NCBI GenBank assembly: GCA_001805845.1
Contig: MHHA01000074.1
Coordinates: forward strand, 1-14,101
Reading direction: 5' to 3'
Length of the DNA stretch: 14,101 nt
Origin: Omnitrophica WOR_2 bacterium RIFCSPLOWO2_12_FULL_46_30
GTDB lineage: Bacteria > Omnitrophota > Gorgyraeia > Gygaellales > UBA12090
The notes under the pieces were generated by a model. The model ran no database searches, was not told the DNA's origin, and was given only the letters and a program-made list of their open reading frames with translations. Every line of letters begins with the position of its first letter. Position 1 is the first letter of the stretch. Below, one piece after another: positions 1-6,759 of the stretch. Position numbers and translations under genes: made by a program.

Positions 1-154
1 CGATTTGAATTTATTTTCCTTGATTAAGCCCTGCGGGTTGGATATAATGATGACGTCAATCGCAGAATTAAAGGAGCTAAATTCTCTTAAGATGGAAGAA
101 GTCAAGGAAAAGGTAATTGAGAAGTTTCAGCAGGTTTTTTGTTCTGGAGGGTAG
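1..154 (+). CDS. lipB: LipB-type lipoyl/octanoyl-ACP:protein transferase, C-terminal end (partial)
   Basis: The frame that begins at base 2 stays open for 50 codons and stops at TAG 152-154; the 5' part lies outside the window. The readable tail contains the stretch LIKPCGLDIMMTSI. In LipB enzymes a PCG motif carries the catalytic cysteine that accepts the octanoyl group, followed a few residues later by a V/MTS stretch; here the cysteine codon is at 32-34. LipB moves octanoate from acyl carrier protein to the lysine of lipoyl domains in the cytoplasm. The next gene, 2 nt downstream, encodes exactly such a domain, which supports the call. The tail after the motif is short and helical, as expected near the end of LipB. 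A lipoate-protein ligase is less likely because of the PCG motif. Only about 50 residues are visible, so confidence is moderate. Confidence 0.72.
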   Translation, partial: DLNLFSLIKPCGLDIMMTSIAELKELNSLKMEEVKEKVIEKFQQVFCSGG

Positions 155-156
155 CG

Positions 157-396
157 ATGGTAAAGGTGATATTGCCGGAATTGGGAGAGGGCATAACCAA
201 AGCCGTAGTTTCATACTGGTATTTCCAGGCAGGCCAAAATGTTAAAAAAGACGAAGATTTAGTTGAGCTGACCACCGATAAGGCAACTTTCAATCTGCCC
301 GCGCCGGCCACGGGGAAGCTTTCAGAGGTCTTTTCGCTTGAAGGGCAAAGCGTTAATGTCGCGGATACGCTGGCAACGATTGAGGAGGAAGCTTAA
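157..396 (+). CDS. Free-standing lipoyl domain protein (2-oxoacid dehydrogenase E2-type)
   Basis: This 79-residue protein is a single biotinyl/lipoyl-attachment domain. It begins with ILPELGEG, typical of E2 lipoyl domains, and has the swinging-arm lysine in TTDKA (K42), placed centrally as in the family hammerhead fold. The DKA context favours lipoylation; biotin carriers usually have MKM. I chose ATG 157 because a GGAGG ribosome site sits just upstream inside the preceding gene's end. An in-frame ATG at 139 would put extra residues before the domain and lacks this spacing. Normal E2 subunits continue with a peripheral-subunit-binding domain and a catalytic domain, but this gene stops right after the lipoyl domain. 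It could serve as a separate E2 lipoyl subunit or a lipoyl carrier for another complex. The adjacent LipB-type enzyme probably modifies it. Confidence 0.85.
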   Translation: MVKVILPELGEGITKAVVSYWYFQAGQNVKKDEDLVELTTDKATFNLPAPATGKLSEVFSLEGQSVNVADTLATIEEEA

Positions 397-411
397 ATCG
401 CTCCGAGAGCT

Positions 412-1581
412 ATGAAGAAGATGCAGCAAACTGCGTGGTATTCTGGGAAGGTGCGGGATGAAAATCGCATAAGGTTATCGCCGCCTGCCTGCCGGCAAGG
501 CAGGAAAGCTATTTTCTTGCTCTTTATAGTGTTGAGCCTTACTGGTTGTTTAGCCACAAGTAGATCCACTGTCAAATCTGCCGATCAGCCAGAGGGCAAT
601 GGTGCGGCTTCCCATAGCCGCAGCCATAAGCCAGAGGGCAATGGTGCGGCTTCCCATAGCCGCAGCCATAAATCTGCTTCCCTGGTAATACCTGAACAAA
701 ATGCCCAAGCGACTATAGCCAAAAAGGAAGAAAGGCGCGCATTGAACCTTGCGGTGGTCCCGTTCGTTGAGAAAAGGGGAAAGCTTAAAAATTATGGAGG
801 CGTTTATAAGTATTTAATCCCTCTTGTGCCATACGGGACAATCCGTTATGAGCGGCCGGATGAAGCAAAGATGTTCAATATACAAAACGAATTTGAATTT
901 AATATGAATGAAAATCTGCTTGAGATATTAATTACTGCCGCGAGGAATTCTTCCCTTTTCGGCGAGGTTGTCCTTACCCCTACGCCATTAGCCTCCAGGG
1001 TGGATCTAATCTTAAGCGGCGAGATTCACTCTACGCTTTACGAAGGAAAAACCTACTCCTACGGCATTTCTTTCTTAGGCCCTGCCCTTTGGTGTTTTGG
1101 CCTGCCTGCCGGCTCATCACATAAAAGGTTAAACATTGAACTCTATCTTAAGAAAATAGATACCGGAGAAGTAGTCTGGTCATATAACCTGAACAAAGAA
1201 AAGACCCTTGTTCAGGGCCTATACCATAATTGGGGAAAGGATGTTAATAGCTTCGCAAACCTTATGCAAGAAGGCGTAAAAGAGGCAATCGCCAGTCTGC
1301 GCTTAAGGCTTTCCCAGATGCCATTTGATAACTTAAAAACTACAAGCCAGGAGGCAGTGGTGCGGCTTCCGATAGCCGCAGCCACAAGCCAGGAGGCAGT
1401 GGTGCGGCTTCCGATAGCCGCAGCTACAAGCCAGGAGGCAGTGGTTTTTCTTCCGATAGGCAAAGCCAAAAGCGCAGAGCCAGCGCCTTCCGCACCAAAG
1501 CAGCCAGAATCAGTGTCATCTCAAATTGAACCTTCCTCCGCAGCCGCCTTTGCAAATACTACTGAGGCCATAACCAAGTAA
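412..1581 (+). CDS. Putative repeat-containing lipoprotein of unknown function
   Basis: The N-terminus has a basic region, a hydrophobic stretch (about residues 34-44, AIFLLFIVLSL) and a lipobox LTGC with the lipidation cysteine at residue 46, so this is probably a lipoprotein. The n-region is unusually long because a GC-rich palindrome (484-504) is translated inside it as PPACRQG. GTG 451 is a possible shorter start; none of the starts has a strong ribosome site. After two 14-residue repeats (residues 60-87) comes a globular region of about 200 residues starting NLAVVPFVEKRG. It has alternating strands and helices and an ILSGEIHSTLYEG stretch, which recalls lipoproteins of the CsgG/LpoB/TolB-N-like type, but I cannot assign a family. 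Three more repeats in another frame (about residues 311-352) lead into a low-complexity Ala/Pro/Ser tail. The gene starts 15 nt after the lipoyl gene. Confidence 0.72.
   Translation: MKKMQQTAWYSGKVRDENRIRLSPPACRQGRKAIFLLFIVLSLTGCLATSRSTVKSADQPEGNGAASHSRSHKPEGNGAASHSRSHKSASLVIPEQNAQATIAKKEERRALNLAVVPFVEKRGKLKNYGGVYKYLIPLVPYGTIRYERPDEAKMFNIQNEFEFNMNENLLEILITAARNSSLFGEVVLTPTPLASRVDLILSGEIHSTLYEGKTYSYGISFLGPALWCFGLPAGSSHKRLNIELYLKKIDTGEVVWSYNLNKEKTLVQGLYHNWGKDVNSFANLMQEGVKEAIASLRLRLSQMPFDNLKTTSQEAVVRLPIAAATSQEAVVRLPIAAATSQEAVVFLPIGKAKSAEPAPSAPKQPESVSSQIEPSSAAAFANTTEAITK
484..504. repeat. GC-rich palindromic element inserted in a signal-peptide coding region
   Basis: A 21-nt near-perfect palindrome with arms CCTGCC and GGCAGG around a TGCCGGCAA centre. 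It is translated in frame as part of the lipoprotein's n-region without breaking the gene. Related pieces occur at 1101-1113 (cctgcctgccggc, inside the same gene) and at 1609-1620 (perfect 12-nt CCTGCCGGCAGG, just after it). This looks like a dispersed REP-like palindrome; its mobility is inferred, not seen. Confidence 0.65.
589..672 (+). repeat. Two tandem 42-bp hairpin repeats (frame A) within the lipoprotein gene
   Basis: Units 589-630 and 631-672 differ only at the last base. Each holds an inverted repeat, GCGGCT and AGCCGC separated by TCCCAT, so each could form a small hairpin. At 42 bp a unit adds exactly 14 codons and keeps the frame; it is read here as PEGNGAASHSRSHK. By eye a unit matches the downstream set at 1342-1467 at about 37 of 42 positions when rotated by five bases. 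Confidence 0.92.
1342..1467 (+). repeat. Three tandem 42-bp hairpin repeats (frame B) within the lipoprotein gene
   Basis: Units 1342-1383 and 1384-1425 are identical except for the last base; unit 1426-1467 has diverged in its second half. The stem TGCGGCT/AGCCGCA encloses TCCGAT. The DNA is the same family as the repeats at 589-672, but here it is read in a different frame and gives TSQEAVVRLPIAAA. The third forward frame of the unit carries a TAG stop, so only two forward frames tolerate the element. Confidence 0.92.
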
Positions 1582-1608
1582 TCCACAAAAGGTTAGGAAA
1601 TTATACCC

Positions 1609-1620
1609 CCTGCCGGCAGG
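1609..1620. repeat. GC-rich 12-nt palindrome after the lipoprotein gene
   Basis: CCTGCCGGCAGG is a perfect palindrome and matches the core of the element at 484-504. It lies in the gap between the lipoprotein stop and the promoter at 1636. There is no loop and no following T-run, so it is a poor candidate for an intrinsic terminator. The rest of the gap 1582-1709 holds the promoter and little else. Confidence 0.5.
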
Positions 1621-1635
1621 AAGGCGATTTTCTGC

Positions 1636-1664
1636 TTGACAACTTAAAGTTTGTTTAGTATATT
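1636..1664 (+). promoter_or_regulatory. Sigma70-type promoter (TTGACA-N17-TATATT)
   Basis: The -35 hexamer TTGACA (1636-1641) matches consensus perfectly. A 17-nt spacer is followed by TATATT (1659-1664), one base off TATAAT. It lies in AT-rich DNA about 45 nt before the helix-turn-helix gene. This is the strongest promoter-like sequence I see, and because the later genes are tightly packed it may drive much of the downstream block. Transcription itself is inferred. Confidence 0.75.
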
Positions 1665-1709
1665 TATAGTTGTGTTTAATTTGTTTTAGTTGTGTGCTTG
1701 AGGTTAAAT

Positions 1710-1952
1710 ATGATTAAAGACAAGGAAATAATGAACACAAAAGAGGTAAGCGAATTCCTTAAATTGCATCCCTTTACGGTGAATAAGCTTGCAAGGGAAG
1801 GAAGAATCCCGGCTTTTAAGATTGGCGCTGACTGGCGGTTCCATAAAAAGCATATTGAGCGCTGGATCAATGAAAAGATCGCTTACCATCAACAGGGCAG
1901 GGAACGTAGAAAAGATAGCTTAACCAATGTTCCGCCTGCTGATCAGCCATAA
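1710..1952 (+). CDS. Excisionase/MerR-type helix-turn-helix DNA-binding protein
   Basis: This 80-residue protein has the helix-turn-helix pattern of the small excisionase/BldC-like HTH_17 group. It runs NTKEVSEFLKLHPFTVNKLA (recognition helix), then REGRIPAFKIGADWRFHKKHIERWI, where the IPAFKIG..WRF wing is typical. It probably binds DNA as a small regulator. No phage integrase or recombinase is visible nearby, so a role in excision is not supported. I chose ATG 1710, preceded by GAGGT at suitable spacing. ATG 1731, preceded by AAGGA, is nearly as good and would remove seven residues; GTG 1692 is weak. The last residues, after about 65, look unstructured, and the TAA stop falls inside a remnant of the 42-bp repeat family. 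Being first behind the strong promoter, it may regulate the operon. Confidence 0.85.
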   Translation: MIKDKEIMNTKEVSEFLKLHPFTVNKLAREGRIPAFKIGADWRFHKKHIERWINEKIAYHQQGRERRKDSLTNVPPADQP

Positions 1953-1955
1953 GCC
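1936..1955 (+). repeat. Remnant of the 42-bp repeat family supplying a stop codon
   Basis: The 12 bases CAGCCATAAGCC (1944-1955) are identical to 621-632 in the tandem repeats. The bases before them (ctgctgatcagcca from 1936) match the left flank of the first array (578-591) with one mismatch. The site looks like a collapsed copy with left flank joined to right end. The TAA of this remnant ends the helix-turn-helix gene at 1950-1952. Confidence 0.5.
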
Positions 1956-1992
1956 GTTGGTTTAGCTAATCTTCAAAGCCAAAGCCATAGAT

Positions 1993-2586
1993 ATGTGGTA
2001 CTGGATATTTCGCATAATTTTTATTATAATCTTCAAATTATGCTTTAGGTTTAAAGCGCAAGGATTAGGAAATTTACCCAAGAAGACTAATTTTATAATC
2101 GTTGCCAATCATACAAGTTTTCTGGACGCTATATTAGTTATGGCGGCGGTGCCCAGAAAGATCCACTGTATCGCCCTGCGCGGCCTCTACCGCATATTCT
2201 GGCTGAGATGGTTTTTACGCGCAGTAGAGGCTCTGCCCAGCGGCAGTGCCTCTAACGGGGCAATCGCATTATTGCATAAAAATGAAAATGTGGGCTTGTT
2301 CCCGGAAGGAGGCCGCAGCCATCACGGAAAACTCAGGGAATTTAAGAGAGGGACGGCTCTTTTGGCGATGAAGACAGGAAGGCCTATCGTGCCTTGCGCA
2401 ATCATTGGCGCCTATGAGGCATTTCCCAGAAAAGCTAAATTTCCTAAATTCCTGCTGCCGATAAAGGTAAAAATAGGTAAACCCGTATATTTGCTGAAAG
2501 AGGCTGGCGAGGTAGTTGATGACCTCTGCCTGCAAATCGGCATCTTTAAAATTAGAAACGCGGTTAAAGAGATGATCTATGCCTGA
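1993..2586 (+). CDS. PlsC-like 1-acyl-sn-glycerol-3-phosphate acyltransferase
   Basis: This 197-residue protein carries the two main motifs of the PlsC/LPLAT family. NHTSFLD near residues 36-42 contains the catalytic H-X4-D pair, and FPEGGRS near residues 97-103 is the acceptor-binding FPEGTRS block with Gly for Thr. A later IVPCAIIGA matches the conserved IVPV-type strand. The first 20 residues are hydrophobic and probably anchor the enzyme at the inner membrane face. Family members transfer an acyl chain from acyl-ACP or acyl-CoA to lysophosphatidate or related lysolipids. No clear ribosome site precedes ATG 1993, but an in-frame stop at 1963-1965 rules out a much longer start. The end overlaps the next gene by 8 nt, suggesting translational coupling with an acyl-ACP-reductase-like protein that could draw on the same acyl donor. 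The exact acceptor is not determined. Confidence 0.9.
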   Translation: MWYWIFRIIFIIIFKLCFRFKAQGLGNLPKKTNFIIVANHTSFLDAILVMAAVPRKIHCIALRGLYRIFWLRWFLRAVEALPSGSASNGAIALLHKNENVGLFPEGGRSHHGKLREFKRGTALLAMKTGRPIVPCAIIGAYEAFPRKAKFPKFLLPIKVKIGKPVYLLKEAGEVVDDLCLQIGIFKIRNAVKEMIYA

Positions 2587-4141
2587 TAAAGATTTGATAG
2601 AAATACAGGTATTAAGGCTGATTCCCGCCCCAAAATGGAGGGTAATTCGCCTTATCACTAAGATTGAAGAATTCCCAACCTATATACCTTGCGTAAAGGA
2701 AGCATCGGTAATACATAGAGCCCATCCCAAGATGACCACAAAATGGCGGATTCAAGTAGATAAGGTTCCTATCAGCTGGACTGAAGAGGATACTCTGACG
2801 GTAGGGGAAAATGCAATTTATTTCAAGGCTATAGAGGGAGATTTAGAGGAATTTTCCGGAGAATGGAAGTTTCAAAGCTGTGCCGGCGGGACTGAGGTGG
2901 CGGTGAAGGCCCGTTTAAAGGTGGGAATCCCGGCAATCAAAGATTTTGCCGAATCCTATGTAAAGAAGCTGCTTACGCAAAATTTCGAAGCTATATTAGA
3001 AGCGGTGGAACGCCGCCTGATCTCTACAAGATATGTTAACTATAAACAGGGAGATACCGATAAAATTGCCGGCTTCGGCATTATCGGCCATTTTTATAAT
3101 TTCAAGCATCTGGAGAAAAGCCTGAAGATGCTGCATCCTGATTTTAAGATGCCCTCTCAGGAATTTTTAGGCCAACTTTTCCAGGTAACCCCGTCTTTTA
3201 AAATCCACGATATCCTGAATTTTAAATCTAAAACCGGGCAATCCGTAAATGGCTGTCTTATGGCCGCCACATTTATACCGGATATGATAGAGCAGGATGT
3301 CTGGACGGTATTCTCCAAGGTAGTCAGGGCCTGCAAGGTTGCGGAAAAGCACGGAGTAGGAATAGTAACTTTGGGAGGATTTACTTCTATCGTCGGAGAG
3401 AGGATCGGCCAGGAGATTGCTAAGGAAGTGGATGTCCCGGTGACTACCGGAAATACCTTTACCGCGGCGATGGCCATAGACGGGATCCTCAAGGCCGCTA
3501 ATCTCTTGAGCAGGGATCTTTCTTCTCTAAAAGTAGCTGTGATCGGCGGAACCGGAGATATCGGAAGCGCCTGCGCAAGAGTTTTAGTTGATAAGGTAAA
3601 ACAGCTAACCATAACCGGCAGGACGAAAACAAACCTTCGCCAGTTAAACAAAGAATTAGCAAGAAGGCGTAAGGCGAGGATAATTTCCACAACTGATAAT
3701 TTTTCCGCCGTAAGGGATGCCGATATTATTATTGCCGCAGCCAGCGTCAGCGCCTCCATTCTTAAAATTGATTGGTTTAAGCCCGGCTGCATAATCTGCG
3801 ATGTCGGATACCCCAAAAATGTATCCTGTGCGCCGACGAACCGAAAAGATATCCTTATTTTCTCCGGAGGCCTGAGCAGCTCACCCACGCCGGTCTATTT
3901 TCCCATTGACACCGGCTTACCAACTCCCGATACTTTATACGGGTGTTTTGCCGAGGCAATCATACTGGCATTGGAAAAACGTTTTGAAAGCTATAGCTTT
4001 GGCAGGGGCAACATTACATCCGAGAAAATATCCGAAATAAGGGAGTTGGGCAAAAAGCACGGTTTTGAAGTTTCCGCTTTCTACTGGGGCGATAAATTAG
4101 TAGATGAGCCGATGATAGAAAGCATAAGGCAGGCGCGCTGA
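2579..4141 (+). CDS. SRPBCC domain fused to acyl-ACP-reductase-like (AAR) domain
   Basis: This 520-residue protein has two parts. Residues 5 to about 145 look like an SRPBCC (COQ10/polyketide-cyclase, START-like) lipid-binding domain: APKWRVIRLITKIEEFPTYIPCVKE, then antiparallel strands and a long C-terminal helix. Residues 163-505 closely resemble cyanobacterial long-chain acyl-ACP reductase. Visible matches are GFGIIGHF at 165, KSKTGQSVNG, GGFTSIV, TTGNTFTA, a Rossmann loop GGTGDIG (G323, G326, G329), DVGYPKN, and GCFAEAIIL with Cys456 at the position of the acyl-accepting cysteine of the cyanobacterial enzyme. That enzyme reduces acyl-ACP to fatty aldehyde with NADPH. I infer the same chemistry here. 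No aldehyde-deformylating oxygenase is in the window, so alkane formation is unsupported; aldehydes could go to alcohols, ether lipids or a signal. It overlaps its neighbours by 8 nt and 1 nt. Confidence 0.8.
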   Translation: MPDKDLIEIQVLRLIPAPKWRVIRLITKIEEFPTYIPCVKEASVIHRAHPKMTTKWRIQVDKVPISWTEEDTLTVGENAIYFKAIEGDLEEFSGEWKFQSCAGGTEVAVKARLKVGIPAIKDFAESYVKKLLTQNFEAILEAVERRLISTRYVNYKQGDTDKIAGFGIIGHFYNFKHLEKSLKMLHPDFKMPSQEFLGQLFQVTPSFKIHDILNFKSKTGQSVNGCLMAATFIPDMIEQDVWTVFSKVVRACKVAEKHGVGIVTLGGFTSIVGERIGQEIAKEVDVPVTTGNTFTAAMAIDGILKAANLLSRDLSSLKVAVIGGTGDIGSACARVLVDKVKQLTITGRTKTNLRQLNKELARRRKARIISTTDNFSAVRDADIIIAAASVSASILKIDWFKPGCIICDVGYPKNVSCAPTNRKDILIFSGGLSSSPTPVYFPIDTGLPTPDTLYGCFAEAIILALEKRFESYSFGRGNITSEKISEIRELGKKHGFEVSAFYWGDKLVDEPMIESIRQAR

Positions 4142-6327
4142 TGTTTGAAGAATTATTAAATCCCTCTAATTATTTTCTTAATCCTTACGCTATACCAACC
4201 CTCTTGGTAGGCGTGCTCATTCTTTCCATAGGTTTTTTTGTCTTAAGGCAGAATAAAAACTCAATTATAAATATAGCTTTTTTCTATAAATGCCTGGCGA
4301 TGGGCTTCTGGCTTTTTAGCATATCCTTCGTGTATTCAAGCAATAAGCAGGAGCTGGCAATTAAATTGTACCGGAACTTTACTTTCCTGGGCGTGGTCAA
4401 CATAATGCCCAGCGTAATGTTCTTTACCATGGCTTGGTCGGGCGAGCTGCGCTATAAAAAATCTTTTGTAGTGATGAATTACCTGGTTTCTCTTCTGGTT
4501 TATGTCTTAGCCATTACCACCGATAAGCTTATCCTGCCTTACCAGATGAGAAAATATTTTTGGGGATATTATCCTATTTATACCTTCTGGGTGGCCCCCT
4601 ATTTAATATTCTTCTTTGCGCAATTTATAATCAGTATCAGGAGCCTCTATTCTGCTTACAGGTTTGAAAAAATCCCCATCAAGAAAATACAGAAAAGGAT
4701 GGTATTTATCGCGCTCTTGATTGCGGTTAGCGCGTCCGCTGATTTCCTGCCAAAATTCTTCTGGCTGGCAATGTATCCCTACGGCTATATATCCATGTTC
4801 ATCTACATATCGCTGGTGGCGTATGCAATAGTAAGATACAGGGCTTTTGATATAGAAACAGTCATCCACAAGACAATAATGTGGCTGTTTACCTTTTCCT
4901 TTATAATTATCCCTATTTTCCTTTTGCATAAGTGGCTCTTCCCTCACCTAAGAGAATCTGATGCCCTTCAGGTTTGGTTCTGGATTTTAAGTTTTCTGCT
5001 GGCTGCCTTTTACCTGCGCGCCATCCAGCCAAAGATAGACCACCTATTTCAGCGCAGGCGCTCTAATCTTGAGGAAATTGCCCACCGCTTTGCTGAGGAC
5101 CTGGTGCATTTAAAAGGGCTGGCTCAACTCATCCCGCGCCTTGAGGATGTCCTTTCCGACACCTTATATTCCCAGCAGATAAGCATCTTTATTTACGATG
5201 AAAAAACCGGAACTTATAAATTAAAAAACAGGATAAAAAATTCTGAGGGCATTGTTGAACTAAAGGCGGATAATGCTTTTCTTCTATGGCTGACCAAGAA
5301 TAATAAGCTCGCCTATAAAGAGTTTGCGGACATAGATCCTGCTTACGCATTGATGAAGGAGGAGGCCGAAGATTATTTTAATACCACCGACTCAACGGTA
5401 GTTATTCCGTTGGTGCTGAACGAAAAACTATTGGGCATAATTAATTTAGGCCGGAAATCCAACCTTAGGCCTTACAGCGCAATGGATTTTTACTTCTTGA
5501 ATACCCTGAAAAATCAATCCGCCATTGCTATATCCAATTCCCTGCTTTATGAAAATATGGAGGACCAGGTCAGGCAGAGGACAAAAGAATTGGTCCAGGC
5601 GCAAAAACAACTCATACAGGCGGAGAAATTAGCCACGGTAGGAACCCTTGCCGGAGGCGTGGCCCATGAAATAAATAATCCATTAACCGCAATATTAACC
5701 AACGTTCAGATGCTTTTAGCGCTTGATACTGCGCTGGACGCAGATTCTAAAGAATCGCTTCAATTAATTGAAGAGGCGACTAAACGTTGCCGGACAATAG
5801 TGCAGAAATTAATGACCTATGCCAAAAAGCCCTTGGAGCAAACAGCGGTAGCTGAGGTAGATTTATTAAATGTAGTTAATAATGTGGTTACCTTCCTCGC
5901 TTATCAATTAGAGCAGGAGAACATCAGGCTTGTTACCAAGGCGCAGGAAGATAGTTACCGGATTATAGGCAATAAAAACGAGTTAGAGCAGGTTTTGACT
6001 AATCTAATCTTAAACGCAAAAGATGCCATGAATAATATTAAAAAAGGAGGCACTGTTTATATAACTGTTTCAAGAGCCCAGGATTGGATAATCCTTGAGG
6101 TTAGAGACGAAGGCTACGGCATACCCCAAGAGATAATCTCAAAAATATTTGACCCCTTCTTTTCTACCAAGGATGTAGGCAAGGGCACAGGCCTGGGGTT
6201 ATCCATATGCCAGTCAATAATTGAGAAGCATAACGGTTTAATCAACGTTCATTCTGAAGTGAATAAGGGCTCTGTATTTACAGTGAAACTACCTAAGGCA
6301 AAGGAAATGAGCCAGGTTACAACTTAG
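4141..6327 (+). CDS. 7TM-GAF sensor histidine kinase (first)
   Basis: This 728-residue membrane kinase starts with about seven hydrophobic helices (roughly residues 15-235) of the 7TM-kinase type, ending in YAIVRYRAFDIE. Two more helices follow (about 246-262 and 275-295), then a GAF domain (about 310-480) and a coiled linker, DQVRQRTKELVQAQKQLIQA. The HisKA H-box is VAHEINNP with phospho-acceptor His509 and a normal acidic residue after it. The HATPase has NLILNAKDAM (N625), DEGYGIP, an F-box FDPFFSTK and KGTGLGLSI, so all ATP-lid motifs are intact. The ligand is unknown; a hydrophobic 7TM domain suggests a membrane-soluble or membrane-proximal cue. ATG 4141 shares one base with the upstream stop. 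The receiver gene 54 nt downstream is the likely partner. Confidence 0.93.
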   Translation: MFEELLNPSNYFLNPYAIPTLLVGVLILSIGFFVLRQNKNSIINIAFFYKCLAMGFWLFSISFVYSSNKQELAIKLYRNFTFLGVVNIMPSVMFFTMAWSGELRYKKSFVVMNYLVSLLVYVLAITTDKLILPYQMRKYFWGYYPIYTFWVAPYLIFFFAQFIISIRSLYSAYRFEKIPIKKIQKRMVFIALLIAVSASADFLPKFFWLAMYPYGYISMFIYISLVAYAIVRYRAFDIETVIHKTIMWLFTFSFIIIPIFLLHKWLFPHLRESDALQVWFWILSFLLAAFYLRAIQPKIDHLFQRRRSNLEEIAHRFAEDLVHLKGLAQLIPRLEDVLSDTLYSQQISIFIYDEKTGTYKLKNRIKNSEGIVELKADNAFLLWLTKNNKLAYKEFADIDPAYALMKEEAEDYFNTTDSTVVIPLVLNEKLLGIINLGRKSNLRPYSAMDFYFLNTLKNQSAIAISNSLLYENMEDQVRQRTKELVQAQKQLIQAEKLATVGTLAGGVAHEINNPLTAILTNVQMLLALDTALDADSKESLQLIEEATKRCRTIVQKLMTYAKKPLEQTAVAEVDLLNVVNNVVTFLAYQLEQENIRLVTKAQEDSYRIIGNKNELEQVLTNLILNAKDAMNNIKKGGTVYITVSRAQDWIILEVRDEGYGIPQEIISKIFDPFFSTKDVGKGTGLGLSICQSIIEKHNGLINVHSEVNKGSVFTVKLPKAKEMSQVTT

Positions 6328-6369
6328 TTTTAATAAGCTCTTAATCCACTCCGGGAGCGGAATGCATAC

Positions 6370-6375
6370 AGGAGG
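6370..6375 (+). promoter_or_regulatory. Strong Shine-Dalgarno site AGGAGG
   Basis: AGGAGG lies six bases before ATG 6382 and fixes the start of the receiver gene. It is the clearest ribosome site in the window; most other genes here rely on overlap or weak sites. It suggests that the receiver is translated independently and perhaps in excess over the kinase upstream. Confidence 0.8.
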
Positions 6376-6381
6376 ATTCCA

Positions 6382-6759
6382 ATGAGGCGTAAGAAAATTC
6401 TGGTGATTGATGACGAGGAACTCGTAATAAGGTCTCTATCTAAACTTCTTGAGAAAAATGGATATACTGTTTTCCTGGCAAAGAACGGACAGGATGCATT
6501 AGTGATGGTTGAAGAAGAAACCTTTGACTTGCTCATTGCCGATATCAGAATGCCGGGGATGAACGGGGTTGAGACCGTGCTTTCAATAAATGAAATTCTA
6601 AAGAAACAAAACATTAAAAAGGTGCCGGTTATATTCATTACCGGTTACGCGGATGAAAAGATTGAGAAAATGGTGGAAGAATTTACTCCTGTAGCCTATA
6701 TATATAAGCCTTTTGATATTTCAGACTTAGTAAATAAAGTAAAGGAAGTTTTGAGGTAG
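6382..6759 (+). CDS. Stand-alone receiver-domain response regulator (first)
   Basis: The whole 125-residue protein is one CheY-like receiver domain. The acidic pocket is D10-D11, the phospho-acceptor is Asp54 in LLIADIRMPGMNG, the switch Thr is T87 in FITGYAD, and the conserved lysine is K109 in YIYKPFD. There is no output domain, so it must act by protein contact or as a phosphorelay intermediate. The likely phosphate donor is the kinase ending 54 nt upstream. Its stop codon directly abuts the methyltransferase start. Confidence 0.95.
   Translation: MRRKKILVIDDEELVIRSLSKLLEKNGYTVFLAKNGQDALVMVEEETFDLLIADIRMPGMNGVETVLSINEILKKQNIKKVPVIFITGYADEKIEKMVEEFTPVAYIYKPFDISDLVNKVKEVLR

Noticed and set aside
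589..672. CRISPR array
   Set aside because: The 42-bp units are directly abutting with no spacers, are translated within a gene, and no cas gene is present.
1212..1469. Antisense open frame through the repeats in the lipoprotein gene
   Set aside because: It stays open mainly because the 42-bp repeat has no stops on the reverse strand; the protein is just the repeat read backwards.
1609..1635. Intrinsic terminator after the lipoprotein gene
   Set aside because: The palindrome has no loop and is followed by mixed sequence, not a T-run; it fits the dispersed palindrome family better.
1710..1952. Phage or integrative-element excisionase
   Set aside because: The fold matches the excisionase-type HTH, but no integrase, attachment repeats or phage genes are visible, and such domains are common in ordinary small regulators.
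3157..3888. Long antisense open frame of 243 codons on the - strand
   Set aside because: It lies wholly inside the acyl-ACP-reductase-like domain, whose motifs are clear on the + strand, and its own translation shows no recognisable domain.
2579..4141. Alkane biosynthesis locus
   Set aside because: Only the reductase half is present; no aldehyde-deformylating oxygenase is encoded in the window.
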